From: Streptomyces sp. Edi2
Lineage (GTDB): Bacteria > Actinomycetota > Actinomycetes > Streptomycetales > Streptomycetaceae
Length of the DNA: 64,000 nucleotides
Assembly: GCF_040253635.1 (NCBI RefSeq)
Contig: NZ_JBEJGX010000003.1
Location: forward strand, 2,914,001 to 2,978,000
Direction of reading: 5' to 3'
The notes under the pieces are model-generated. The model ran no database searches. It was not told the DNA's origin and saw only the letters and a program-made list of their open reading frames with translations. This document shows positions 56,090 to 64,000 of the stretch, piece by piece. The first letter of the stretch is position 1. Every line of letters begins with the position of its first letter. The position numbers and the translations under genes were made by a program.

Positions 56090-56198
56090 GAAATCAACGT
56101 ATCGGACGCCCCGGCGCCCCGCGCGCGCGGGGTGGCACAACCGGCGGCCCCGGCCGGGCCGGCTCCCGGGGCGTCCGGTCCGGGAGCGCCCGGCGGGA

Positions 56199-58469
56199 CT
56201 ACCGCCGGCCGTCGGACAACTCGCGCATCAGCGCATGCAGGCGGGGTGCGGCGGCCAGCTCCTCCAGGGTGCACGGACGGCCGTCGGGGCCGGCGACCGG
56301 AAGGCGCCAGTTCGGGTACTCCTGCCATGTCCCGGGGAGGTTCTGCGGGCGCCGGTCGCCCACCGCGTCGGGCAGCCAGACGCCCACCATGCGCGCCGGG
56401 GTCCGCAGCAGAAAACGGTGGACCGCCTTGACGGCCGCTTCCTCGTCGCCCGCCCCTTCGGGCAGCAGGCCGCGCCGCACCAACTCCCGCAGCCACTCGG
56501 TGCGTTCGTAACGGGCGCGGGAGCGCTCCCGCTCCGGCGGTCCGGTGAGCAGCCCGAGCCGTTCGCGCAGGGCGACGTCCTCGCCGGTCAGCCGGGCCGC
56601 GGTGGGCGGCAGATCGTGGGTGGTGACGGTGGCCAGACAGGCGCTGCGCCACTCCTCGGGCGCCAGGATGCGGGCCACGGGGGCGGGGGGCGGGGCGGGC
56701 TTCGGCGCGGGTTCCAGGGTGGCGCTCCCGGCGGGCTCCGGGGCGGCGCTCCCGGCGGACTGCGGGGCGGGCCCGGGCTCGCCCTCCCGCCCCCCGCTCA
56801 CGCCTTCCCCGCTCACGCCTTCCCCGCACGCGCCCTCCCCGCTCACGTCCTCCCCGTTCGGGCCCTCCCCGTTCGCGCTCTCCCCGCCCCCGTAATCCCG
56901 CTCGAACCACAGCACCGACGTCCCCAGGACGCCCCGTTCGGCGAGCGCCGCGCGGACGCCGGGACCGACCGTGCCCAGGTCCTCGCCGATCACCGCGGCG
57001 CCGGCCCGGTGCGCCTCCAGGGCCAGCACCGAGAGCATCGCCTCACCGTCGTAGCGGACATAGGCGCCGTCCGTCGGCGGCCGGCCCTCGGGGACCCACC
57101 ACAGCCGGAACAGCCCCATCACATGGTCGATGCGCAGCGCCCCGGCGTGCCGCAGCATGCCGCGCAGCAGCTCGCGGTAGGGGGCGAAGCCCGCGGCGGC
57201 CAGCGCGTCCGGGCGCCAGGGCGGCAGGCCCCAGTCCTGGCCGCGGGAGTTGAAGGCGTCCGGCGGCGCCCCGACGGACATCCCGGCGGCGAAGGCGTCC
57301 TGCTGCGCCCAGGTGTCGGCACCGGAGGGGTGGACACCGACGGCGAGGTCGTGCACCAGCCCGATGCCCATCCCGGCCTCCCGCGCGGTCCGTTGCGCGG
57401 CGGCCAGTTGCTGGTCGGTGAGCCAGACGAGCCGGCTGTGGAAGTCGATCCGGTCCAGTAACCGCGGCCGCAGCCGGGCGGTGCCCGGGGAGCGCGGATC
57501 ACTCAGCCCGTCGGGCCAGCCGCGCCAGTGAGGGCCGTGCCGCTCGGCGATCGCGCACCAGGTGGCGTGGTCCTCCAGCGCCTCGCCCTGCTCGGCGAGG
57601 AAGTCGCAGTACGCGGCCCGCCGGCCCGGGGTGAGCGGGACCGCGCACATCAGCTCCAGGGCCTCGCGCTTGAGCGCCCACACCGCGTCCCGGTCGATCA
57701 GCGCGCCCCCTTCGAGCACCCCGGTCCGCAGCGCACGGGCCTGCGCGCTGAGCTCGTCGGCCCGTAAGCGGGCGGCACCGGTGAGCCGGGCGTACTCCGG
57801 GATGTCCTCGATCCGCAGATGGACCGGGTCGGGGAAGCGGCGCGAGGAGGGGCGGTAGGGCGAGGGGTCGGTGGGCGGGCCGGGGACGGCCGCATGCAGC
57901 GGGTTGAGCTGGAGGAAGCCGGTGCCCAGCGCGCGCCCCGACCAGGCGGCGAGGTCGGCGAGGTCCCCCAGGTCGCCCATGCCCCAGGACTGCCGGGACA
58001 GGAGAGAGTAGAGCTGCACCAGGAAGCCGTGACTGCGGCCCGGCGGAGCGGGCACCCGGTCGGGCGCGACGATCAGCCGGGCGCGGGCGCTGCGGCCGTC
58101 GGGGGCCCGGGCGTGCAGCACATGGACGCCCAGGGGCAGCCGGGCGAGGGCCGCCGGACCGGACGCCGCCGGGTCCTGTGCGGCCGCCCCGCTCTCGGTC
58201 TCGACCCGCAGGACGGTGCCTTCGGGGAGACGGGCGAGGTCGGGCGGCCGGCCGGGGCGGGCGACGACGGTACGGGGAAGCAGGGCGCGACGCGCGCCGT
58301 CCTCATACGCGGCCAGGGCGCTGCGGACGGCTTGCGGGGTCGAGGCATCGACCCCCAGTGCGGCGAGCACGGCGACGACGGTGTCGCCGGTGACCTGGAC
58401 GCTCCTGCCCGGCGAGGGCTCGTAGGACGTGGCGATGCCGTGCAGCCGGGCGAGCCGCGCGCGGCCCAT
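56199..58469 (-). CDS. malQ: 4-alpha-glucanotransferase MalQ with a repeat-encoded insertion
   Basis: This 756-aa GH77 enzyme transfers maltosyl or glucosyl chains between alpha-1,4-glucans. Catalytic residues appear as Asp (about 448) in LRIDHVMGLFRLWW, Glu (about 496) in VIGEDLGTVG and Asp (about 619) in VTTHDLPPTA. GFLVQLYSLLSRQSWGMGDL and WQEYPNWRLP are family landmarks. Between Glu496 and Asp619 a low-complexity segment (about 525-600) contains pentapeptides such as GEGVS followed by a Pro/Ala tract; it is encoded by six 15-bp tandem repeats. The core is otherwise intact, so activity is expected. It is 6 bases downstream of the small repeat-protein gene. Confidence 0.93.
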   Translation of the reverse strand: MGRARLARLHGIATSYEPSPGRSVQVTGDTVVAVLAALGVDASTPQAVRSALAAYEDGARRALLPRTVVARPGRPPDLARLPEGTVLRVETESGAAAQDPAASGPAALARLPLGVHVLHARAPDGRSARARLIVAPDRVPAPPGRSHGFLVQLYSLLSRQSWGMGDLGDLADLAAWSGRALGTGFLQLNPLHAAVPGPPTDPSPYRPSSRRFPDPVHLRIEDIPEYARLTGAARLRADELSAQARALRTGVLEGGALIDRDAVWALKREALELMCAVPLTPGRRAAYCDFLAEQGEALEDHATWCAIAERHGPHWRGWPDGLSDPRSPGTARLRPRLLDRIDFHSRLVWLTDQQLAAAQRTAREAGMGIGLVHDLAVGVHPSGADTWAQQDAFAAGMSVGAPPDAFNSRGQDWGLPPWRPDALAAAGFAPYRELLRGMLRHAGALRIDHVMGLFRLWWVPEGRPPTDGAYVRYDGEAMLSVLALEAHRAGAAVIGEDLGTVGPGVRAALAERGVLGTSVLWFERDYGGGESANGEGPNGEDVSGEGACGEGVSGEGVSGGREGEPGPAPQSAGSAAPEPAGSATLEPAPKPAPPPAPVARILAPEEWRSACLATVTTHDLPPTAARLTGEDVALRERLGLLTGPPERERSRARYERTEWLRELVRRGLLPEGAGDEEAAVKAVHRFLLRTPARMVGVWLPDAVGDRRPQNLPGTWQEYPNWRLPVAGPDGRPCTLEELAAAPRLHALMRELSDGRR
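56797..56886. repeat. Six 15-bp tandem repeats within malQ
   Basis: Units start at 56797, 56812, 56827, 56842, 56857 and 56872. The first two are identical (CTCACGCCTTCCCCG) and the others differ at 2-5 positions while keeping TCCCCG. Fifteen bases keep the reading frame, encoding pentapeptides of the GEGVS type. Confidence 0.9.
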
Positions 58470-58475
58470 GGGTCC

Positions 58476-58745
58476 TCAGACCTCCATGGACTCCGTGCCG
58501 TGGCCGGCGGCCGTCGGCTCGCTGGTCAGCGGCAGCTCGGCGGAGATCGGGACCTCGCTGGTCAGCGGGGCGGCGTCGGCGAGCGGGGGCTCGCTGGTCA
58601 GGGGCGGCTCTACGAAGCTGAAGGATCCGGAGCCGTCCAGGCCGGAATCGGGGTCGGACACCCCGTCGAAAATGTCGGACTCCATCGTCGCACCTCCCGG
58701 TTTGGAGGACAGAGCGTCGAGGAGCAGCTGAGCGGATGCGGCCAC
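58476..58745 (-). CDS. Small acidic protein with PLTSE-type repeats
   Basis: This 89-aa product from a GTG (GGGAGG a few bases upstream) is (M)AASAQLLLDALSSKPGGATM and onward. The second half is acidic and repetitive: DIFDGVSDPDSGLDGSGSFS, then EPPLTSEPPLADAAPLTSEV and SAELPLTSEP. An ATG 20 codons later, with its own GGGAGGTG site (58685), would give 69 aa. No cysteine and no membrane helix are present in either form. It ends 6 bases before malQ starts. Function unknown; it could be a peptide precursor or a secreted/adaptor peptide. Confidence 0.55.
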   Translation of the reverse strand: MAASAQLLLDALSSKPGGATMESDIFDGVSDPDSGLDGSGSFSFVEPPLTSEPPLADAAPLTSEVPISAELPLTSEPTAAGHGTESMEV

Positions 58746-59135
58746 GAGGGCCTCCCGTTCATCGGTAATGGGACACGTTGGCCCTACCCACTCGACACGT
58801 TCGCAGACGTACCTGCTCACGAAACGTGACTCACGTCACATTATGCCTTACGCAGGCGATTTCACTGTGCCGGGCCCCGGGGGGCGCAGAGAACGCCGGG
58901 GAACCGGGCTCCGGGACGGAAGTTCTGCGGGCCGGCGAGCCCCCGGATTCCGCCCGCGGCACCGGCCGGAACCCGTCCCCCGGCAGGCCCCTCCGGGCCC
59001 CGCCCTCGCCCGGTTGACACCCGAACCGCCACAATGGTGGGCTCACGGCCGGAGGTCTGTCCGAACGGGCATCGGCGGGGATAAACGGGGCGCCGGTGCA
59101 GACCGGCGAGTGATGGACGGGGATGAGGAGCAGCC
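58746..59135. other. 390-base divergent intergenic region with a 13-bp palindrome
   Basis: No gene is supported. ACGTGA-C-TCACGT (58824-58836) is a perfect palindrome directly beside TAATGT (minus-strand reading, about 58838-58843), which could be the -10 box of the small repeat-protein/malQ unit. TTGACA at 59024-59029 lacks a matching -10 box toward the GH84 gene. Confidence 0.45.
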
Positions 59136-62100
59136 GTGCGAGGCCGGGGCGTATGGAGCGTCGGAAGTATCGGTAGGAGCGGCAGGGGGAACGGCGCGGG
59201 CGCCCGTGCGCGGGTGGCCGGAACCACCGCACTGGCCGCCGCCGTCATCGGAGGTCTGCTGGGCGGGGTGCCCAGCGCCCAGGCGGCGCCCGCCGACCCC
59301 GCCGTCGGCGCCCCCGACCGGCCCGACCGGCCGACCGGCGCCGGGCACGCGCCCGCCGTCTGGCCGCGCCCGCAGTCGATGCAGGAGCTGGGCGCCGCTG
59401 TGCCGCTCGGCCGCGAGGCGGTGCTGGTGGCCGCTCCGGACGCCGACCCCTACGCCCTGGACGTGCTGCGCGGCCTGCTGCGGGACGCCGGGGTGCACAC
59501 CGTCCGGCAGCAGGAGCCCGGCGACCGACTGCCCGCGGCCGGTCCGGTGATCCGGGTCGGCGGCAAGCAGGCCGCGGACGCGCTGCGGGCGCTGCGGGCA
59601 CCGGCCCGCGGGGATCTGCCGGCCGGCGGCTACCGCCTGGCCGTGGGCCAGGTCGCGGGCCGGGACACCGTCGCCCTGGACGGCGTCGGCTCCGACGGCC
59701 TCTTCCACGCCGCGCAAACCCTGCGGCAGCTGGTCACCGACGGGGACGGCCGGCGGCAGCTGGCCTCGGTGGCCGTACGCGACTGGCCCGGCACGGCGGT
59801 GCGCGGCACCACCGAGGGCTTCTTCGGGCAGCCCTGGAGCCAGGCCCAGCGGCTCGCCCAGCTGGACTTCATGGGCCGCACCAAGCAGAACCGCTATCTG
59901 TACGCGCCGGGCGACGATCCGTACCGCCAGGCCCGGTGGCGCGACCCCTACCCGGCGGAGCAGCGCGCCGGCTTCCGGGCGCTGGCCGAGCGGGCCCGGG
60001 CCAATCACGTCACGCTGGGCTGGGCCGTCGCCCCCGGCCAGTCGATGTGCCTGTCGTCCGAGGAGGACAGGCGGGCGCTGCGGCGCAAGGTGGACGCCAT
60101 GTGGGCGCTGGGCGTGCGCTCCTTCCAGCTGCAGTTCCAGGACGTCAGTTACAGCGAATGGCACTGCGACGCCGACGCGGACACCTTCGGCACCGGCCCC
60201 CGGGCCGCGGCGAAGGCACAGGCCACGGTCGCCAACGCGCTCGCCGCGCATCTGGCGCAGCGGCACCCGCAGGCCGGGGCGCTCTCCCTGATGCCGACCG
60301 AGTACTACCAGGACGGCTCGACGGCGTACCGCCGGGCGCTGTCCGACGCGCTCGGCGACCGGGTCGAGGTGGCCTGGACCGGTGTGGGCGTGGTCCCGCG
60401 GACCATCACCGGCGGCGAGCTGTCCGCCGCCCGCCAGGTGTTCGGCCACCCGCTGGTGACCATGGACAACTACCCGGTCAACGACTACGCCCAGGACCGG
60501 ATCTTCCTCGGGCCCTACCGGGGCCGGGAGCCCGCCGTCGCCACCGGCTCCACGGCGCTGCTGGCCAACGCCATGCAGCAGCCGCTCGCCTCGCGCATCC
60601 CGCTGTTCACGGCCGCCGACTACGCGTGGAATCCGCGCGACTACCACCCGGACCGGTCGTGGAAAGCGGCCGTCGACGATCTTGCGGGCAGTGATGCACG
60701 GTCCCGTGCCGCGCTGCGTGCGCTGGCCGGCAACGCCTCCTCCTCGCTGCTGGACCGGACCGAGTCGGGGTATCTGCAGCCCCTGATCGACCGCTTCTGG
60801 AAGGCCCGCGAGGTGGCGGTCAACCACGGCCGGCCGGGCCGGGACCCGGATCTCGCCAAGGCCGCCAGGGCGCTGCGGGCTGCCTTCACCACCATGAGCA
60901 CCGCGCCCCGGGACCTGCGCTCCGACCTGGCCGCGGAGGTCCGTCCGTGGGCCGAGCAGCTGGCCCGCTACGGCAGGGCCGGCGCCGAGGCCGTCGACAC
61001 GCTCATGGCACAGGCCCATGACGACGGCGACGCCGCCTGGTCGGCCCAGCGCACGGTGCAGCGGCTGCGCAAGGAGTGCGCGCACAGCCCGGCGACGGTC
61101 GGCAAGGGGGTGCTGGCCCCGTTCCTGGAGCGCGCGATGACCGAGGCCGACGCCTGGACCGGCGCCCGCCGCACCGCCCCCGGGCCCGACGACGGCGCGG
61201 GCGAGGCCGAGGGCGAGGGCCGGACGTCCCTGACCGTCCCCTTCGAGCGGACCCGCCCGCTCGCCGCGGTGACCGCGCTGACCGACCCGGGCCCGTCCGC
61301 GGGCGCCGTCTCCATGGAGGCGCATGTCCCCGGCGAGGGCTGGCGCCGCCTCGGCCGGCTCTCCGCCACCGGCTGGACCGAGTCGAAAACACCCCGGCTG
61401 CGTGCCGACGCGGTACGGCTGACCTGGGCGAAGAGCGCGAAGGCCCCGTCCGTGCACGCCTTCACCCCCTGGTTCGACGACACCCCGGCGGCCGGGCTCG
61501 AACTGTCCCGCAAGGAGTCGGACGCCCAGACCGGCGGCAGCGCGACGGTGGATGCCCTGATCTACTCCCGCCGACCCGGCGATGTCCGCGGGAAGCTGGC
61601 GGTCAAGGCGCCCAAGGGCTTCACCGTGCACGCCCCCGAGAAGGTCACCGCACCCCGTGGCGGCACGGCCACGGTCCGCATCACCGTCGACATCCCCGAG
61701 AACGCCCGCTCGGGGACGTATGAGATCCCGGTGGAGTTCGGCGGCGCGGAGCGGACGCTGACGGTGCGCTCGTATCCGCGCACCGGCGGCAAGGACCTGG
61801 CGCGCGGCACCGTCGCCACCTCCTCCGGGGACGAGACCGCCGATTTCCCGGCCTCGGCGGCCACCGACGGCAACCCCGCAACCCGCTGGTCCTCCGCCCC
61901 GGAGGACGGCGCCTGGCTGCAGTTCGCGCTGGCCCACCCGACCCGCCTCGGCCGGCTCGTCCTGAACTGGCAGGACGCCTACGCCGCCCGCTACCGCATC
62001 CAGGTCTCACCGGACGGCCGCAGCTGGCGCACGGCGGCCACCGTCCGGGACGGCAAGGGCGGCCGCGAGTCCCTCCGGATGGACGCCGCGAACGCCCGGT

Positions 62101-62195
62101 TCGTCCGCATCCAGGGCGACAAGCGGGCCACCCGCTTCGGCTACTCGCTGTGGTCGGTGGAGGCGTATGCGGTCACGAAGCACGACACTCGGTGA
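59136..62195 (+). CDS. Secreted GH84-like beta-N-acetylglucosaminidase with discoidin domain
   Basis: This 1019-aa protein has a GTG start with AGGAG 6 bases upstream. The N-terminus is Arg-rich, then TTALAAAVIGGLLGGVPSAQ acts as a signal peptide (cleavage near AQA-AP). A GH20b/GH84 N-domain (about 75-210) precedes the catalytic barrel (about 215-510: VRGTTEGFFGQPWSQAQRLA, TKQNRYLYAPGDDPYRQARW, FQLQFQDVSYSEWHCDADAD, MDNYPVNDYA). GH84 enzymes normally have an Asp-Asp pair where this one has Gln-Asp. A helical region, an NPCBM/NEW2-like beta region and an F5/8 (discoidin) domain with DGNPATRWSSAPEDGAWLQF follow. It probably removes GlcNAc from glycans or wall fragments. Confidence 0.88.
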   Translation: MRGRGVWSVGSIGRSGRGNGAGARARVAGTTALAAAVIGGLLGGVPSAQAAPADPAVGAPDRPDRPTGAGHAPAVWPRPQSMQELGAAVPLGREAVLVAAPDADPYALDVLRGLLRDAGVHTVRQQEPGDRLPAAGPVIRVGGKQAADALRALRAPARGDLPAGGYRLAVGQVAGRDTVALDGVGSDGLFHAAQTLRQLVTDGDGRRQLASVAVRDWPGTAVRGTTEGFFGQPWSQAQRLAQLDFMGRTKQNRYLYAPGDDPYRQARWRDPYPAEQRAGFRALAERARANHVTLGWAVAPGQSMCLSSEEDRRALRRKVDAMWALGVRSFQLQFQDVSYSEWHCDADADTFGTGPRAAAKAQATVANALAAHLAQRHPQAGALSLMPTEYYQDGSTAYRRALSDALGDRVEVAWTGVGVVPRTITGGELSAARQVFGHPLVTMDNYPVNDYAQDRIFLGPYRGREPAVATGSTALLANAMQQPLASRIPLFTAADYAWNPRDYHPDRSWKAAVDDLAGSDARSRAALRALAGNASSSLLDRTESGYLQPLIDRFWKAREVAVNHGRPGRDPDLAKAARALRAAFTTMSTAPRDLRSDLAAEVRPWAEQLARYGRAGAEAVDTLMAQAHDDGDAAWSAQRTVQRLRKECAHSPATVGKGVLAPFLERAMTEADAWTGARRTAPGPDDGAGEAEGEGRTSLTVPFERTRPLAAVTALTDPGPSAGAVSMEAHVPGEGWRRLGRLSATGWTESKTPRLRADAVRLTWAKSAKAPSVHAFTPWFDDTPAAGLELSRKESDAQTGGSATVDALIYSRRPGDVRGKLAVKAPKGFTVHAPEKVTAPRGGTATVRITVDIPENARSGTYEIPVEFGGAERTLTVRSYPRTGGKDLARGTVATSSGDETADFPASAATDGNPATRWSSAPEDGAWLQFALAHPTRLGRLVLNWQDAYAARYRIQVSPDGRSWRTAATVRDGKGGRESLRMDAANARFVRIQGDKRATRFGYSLWSVEAYAVTKHDTR

Positions 62196-62234
62196 ACGGG
62201 GCCCGGCGAACGGGGCCCGGTGAACGGTGCGTGG
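62192..62234. repeat. Three-copy 14-15 bp tandem repeat at the GH84 gene end
   Basis: GTGAACGGGGCCCGG, then CGAACGGGGCCCGG and TGAACGGTGCGTGG. The stop codon (TGA, 62193-62195) lies inside the first unit. Confidence 0.6.
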
Positions 62235-62417
62235 TGACTGCTGAACGGTGAGGGTGCGGTGGGTGCGGCGGGCGGCCGTCGTGGACGCCGCGGGATCCTC
62301 GTCGCCGCGGCCGGCGGCCACGGGGCGAGAATCCGGCGGCGTCCGCCCCGGCCGGAAGCGGGCCGCACGACAGGTGCGGGACGTGCGACACCACCGTCGT
62401 AACGCAGAAATCCGGAC

Positions 62418-62954
62418 CTACGCCGATACGGCGTCGATCCGGGCCAGGGCGTCATCCGCGCCGTACGGCTGCAAGTACGGCAGCCAGCGCGGGTCGCGAT
62501 GGCCCGTGCCGATGATCCGCCACGCCAGCCCTGACGGCGGGGCGGGCTGGTGCCGCAGCCGCCAGCCGATCTCGGCGACATGGCGGTCGGCCTTGACGTG
62601 GTTGCAGCGCCGGCACGCGGCGACGACGTTTTCCCAGGTGTGCTGACCTCCGCGGCTGCGCGGGATGACGTGGTCGACGCTGGTTGCGACGCCACCGCAG
62701 TACATACAGCGCCCGCCGTCACGCGCGAACAGCGCCCGGCGGGTCAGGGGAACGGGGCCGCGAAAGGGCACCCGCACAAACCGCTTCAAGCGGACCACAC
62801 TCGGAGCGGGTATGACATGGGTCGCACTGTGCATCAGGGCGCCGGACTCCTCGAGGCTGACAGCCTTCTCATTGAGGACGAGGATGAGCGCGCGGCGGAG
62901 CGGTACGACGCCGAGCGGCTCGTACGACGCATTGAGGACCAGGACATGCGGCAC
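62418..62954 (-). CDS. HNH endonuclease
   Basis: This 178-aa protein has a GTG start (PHVLVLNASYEPLGVVPLRR) with AAGGAGGC 6 bases upstream. The HNH core is complete: CMYCGG, TSVDHVIPRSRGGQHTWENV (His and Asn) and CRRCNHVKADR, with the two Cys pairs binding structural zinc. The N-terminal VLNASYEPL and KRFVRVPFRGPVPLTRRALF are typical of this chromosomal actinobacterial HNH family. It cleaves DNA in principle; its cellular role is unknown. It is divergent from the MscS gene and convergent with the GH84 gene. Confidence 0.9.
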   Translation of the reverse strand: MPHVLVLNASYEPLGVVPLRRALILVLNEKAVSLEESGALMHSATHVIPAPSVVRLKRFVRVPFRGPVPLTRRALFARDGGRCMYCGGVATSVDHVIPRSRGGQHTWENVVAACRRCNHVKADRHVAEIGWRLRHQPAPPSGLAWRIIGTGHRDPRWLPYLQPYGADDALARIDAVSA

Positions 62955-63244
62955 GGGTGCCTCCTTGTACGCCGGCGGCGCGTGGCTCGCGCCGGGACGA
63001 TCTCCCCACAGTGTCCCCCGGTGCCTGGTGGGAGCGCCACCATGACCGAGTAACGGGTCGGAGGTGTTTTCCACCACACACCGGCACGTCCGGCCGGATC
63101 CGGTTCATTCCGGCCCTCCGCACAACTATCCGACTCGAACAAGGGCGCGGACCGTTCCTGTTGCCCCGTTAGTGTGGTTGGTCTGCCCGGTTCACGGTGT
63201 CCCACCGGGGCCCGGGTCTGCTGTCCCACACGGAAGGTTCGACT

Positions 63245-64000
63245 GTGTTCTGGTCCGCTTCGCCGGCCGCTGCCGCGCACCTGAGCGCCGCCACGCCCGG
63301 CCCATCCGGCCCGACGTCGCTCGACGACGCCACGGACAAGGCCACCAATGCCGCCGGCTGGGTGCAGGAGAACTGGGGGACGTGGCTCACGTCCGGCCTG
63401 CAGATCTTGCTGATCATCGTGATCGCGGTGGTGCTGCGGCATGTGATCCGCCGCACGATCACCAAGCTCATCGAGCGGATGAACCGCACCGTGGCCGCCG
63501 CCCAGGGCACCGCGCTGGGCGGTCTGCTCGTCAACGCCGAGAGACGCAGGCAGCGCTCCGAGGCCATCGGCTCGGTGCTGCGCAGTGTCGCCTCCTTCGT
63601 CATCATGGGCACCGCCGCCCTGACCGTGCTCTCCGTCCTGAAGATCAACCTGGCGCCGCTGCTGGCCAGTGCCGGTGTGGCCGGTGTCGCCATCGGTTTC
63701 GGCGCCCGCAACCTCGTCACCGACTTCCTCTCCGGCGTCTTCATGATCCTTGAGGACCAGTACGGCGTCGGCGACGAGATCGACGCGGGGGTGGCCAACG
63801 GTACGGTCATCGAGGTCGGCCTGCGGGTCACCAAGCTGCGCGGCCCCAACGGCGCGATCTGGTACATCCGCAACGGCGAGGTCAAGCGGATCGGCAACCT
63901 CAGCCAGGGCTGGGCCACCGCCGCCGTCGATGTGGTGATCGCCGCCGACCAGGACCTGGAGCGCGCCCGCGAGACCATCACCGGCGCCGGCGAGGAGATG
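63245..64000 (+). CDS. MscS-type mechanosensitive ion channel, 3' end outside window
   Basis: The frame is open from a GTG (GGAAGG 7 bases upstream) to the right edge, 252 codons so far. After a short N-terminus, WLTSGLQILLIIVIAVVLRH is a membrane helix. Two further helices and the MscS pore/beta signature follow: LLASAGVAGVAIGFGARNLV, TDFLSGVFMILEDQYGVGDE and IDAGVANGTVIEVGLRVTKL, then IWYIRNGEVKRIGNLSQGW. The family opens on membrane tension to release solutes during osmotic downshift. The C-terminal part is missing. Confidence 0.92.
   Translation, partial: MFWSASPAAAAHLSAATPGPSGPTSLDDATDKATNAAGWVQENWGTWLTSGLQILLIIVIAVVLRHVIRRTITKLIERMNRTVAAAQGTALGGLLVNAERRRQRSEAIGSVLRSVASFVIMGTAALTVLSVLKINLAPLLASAGVAGVAIGFGARNLVTDFLSGVFMILEDQYGVGDEIDAGVANGTVIEVGLRVTKLRGPNGAIWYIRNGEVKRIGNLSQGWATAAVDVVIAADQDLERARETITGAGEEM

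Noticed and set aside
59024..59052. Consensus promoter for the GH84 gene using TTGACA at 59024
   Set aside because: No acceptable -10 box at 16-19 bases downstream; the bases there are GC-rich.
59043..61937. 964-codon minus-strand frame opposite the GH84 gene
   Set aside because: The plus-strand frame has a signal peptide, catalytic and discoidin motifs and a ribosome site; the minus frame has none.

Overview
This window is a piece of a high-GC actinobacterial chromosome, almost certainly Streptomyces. GC-rich codon use, many GTG starts and Shine-Dalgarno (SD) sequences of the GGAGG type support this, as does gene order. The run radical SAM pair, CYTH-CHAD, rodA-pbp2-mreD-mreC-mreB, ndk, folC, valS, clpX-clpP2-clpP1, tig, rpiB, sodF, asd, pepN is the conserved core arrangement known from Streptomyces chromosomes. 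No phage, transposon, integrase, rRNA or CRISPR array was seen.

Layout. 1-7 kb (minus strand): two radical-SAM-linked proteins separated by a Trp-rich repetitive membrane protein and a GNAT acetyltransferase, then a CYTH-CHAD protein and, on the plus strand, a degenerate anti-sigma-like ATPase. 7-13.5 kb: the mre cell-shape operon (mreB, mreC, mreD, PBP2, RodA), all minus. 13.7-18 kb: ndk, a DUF4233 protein, folC and a PbpA-type penicillin-binding protein. 18-22 kb: a plus-strand polytopic glycosyltransferase-like protein convergent with valS. 22-23.5 kb: two exported or surface proteins of unknown role. 23.5-28.4 kb: protein quality control (clpX, clpP2, clpP1, trigger factor) with a candidate ClgR box, then tRNA-Pro and a divergent tRNA-Gly. 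28.7-34 kb: ArsC-family protein, small membrane protein, acyltransferase 3, SpoIIE/PP2C phosphatase, Nei-type DNA glycosylase and rpiB. 34-40 kb: three paralogous GABA/amino-acid permeases with bioY between the first two. 40-52 kb: sodF behind a Nur-box match, a DsbA-like protein, two PepN aminopeptidases, an AbiEi-DUF559-like protein, a Tat-exported phosphoesterase, asd and a DUF1203 protein. 52-64 kb: allantoicase, LysR regulator, acyl-ACP desaturase with a striking double operator, malQ carrying a 15-bp tandem repeat, a small repeat-rich protein, a secreted GH84-like glycosidase, an HNH nuclease and the start of an MscS channel.

How the genes work together: the mre/rodA/PBP set builds lateral or spore cell wall. 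ClpX with ClpP1/ClpP2 and trigger factor form a folding and proteolysis module. Rod-shape, nucleotide, folate and tRNA-charging genes are housekeeping neighbours.

The least expected signals are structural. A palindromic repeat lies inside the 5' coding region of four unrelated genes, in three of them read in the same frame to give a (G)G/E-T-P-T peptide. There are two inverted 18-bp operator copies upstream of the desaturase, an in-frame minisatellite in malQ, and several short-period tandem repeats at gene ends. No completely new defence or mobile system was found. The best candidates for undescribed function are the Trp-rich repeat membrane protein, the AbiEi/nuclease-like orphan and the small PLTSE-repeat protein.
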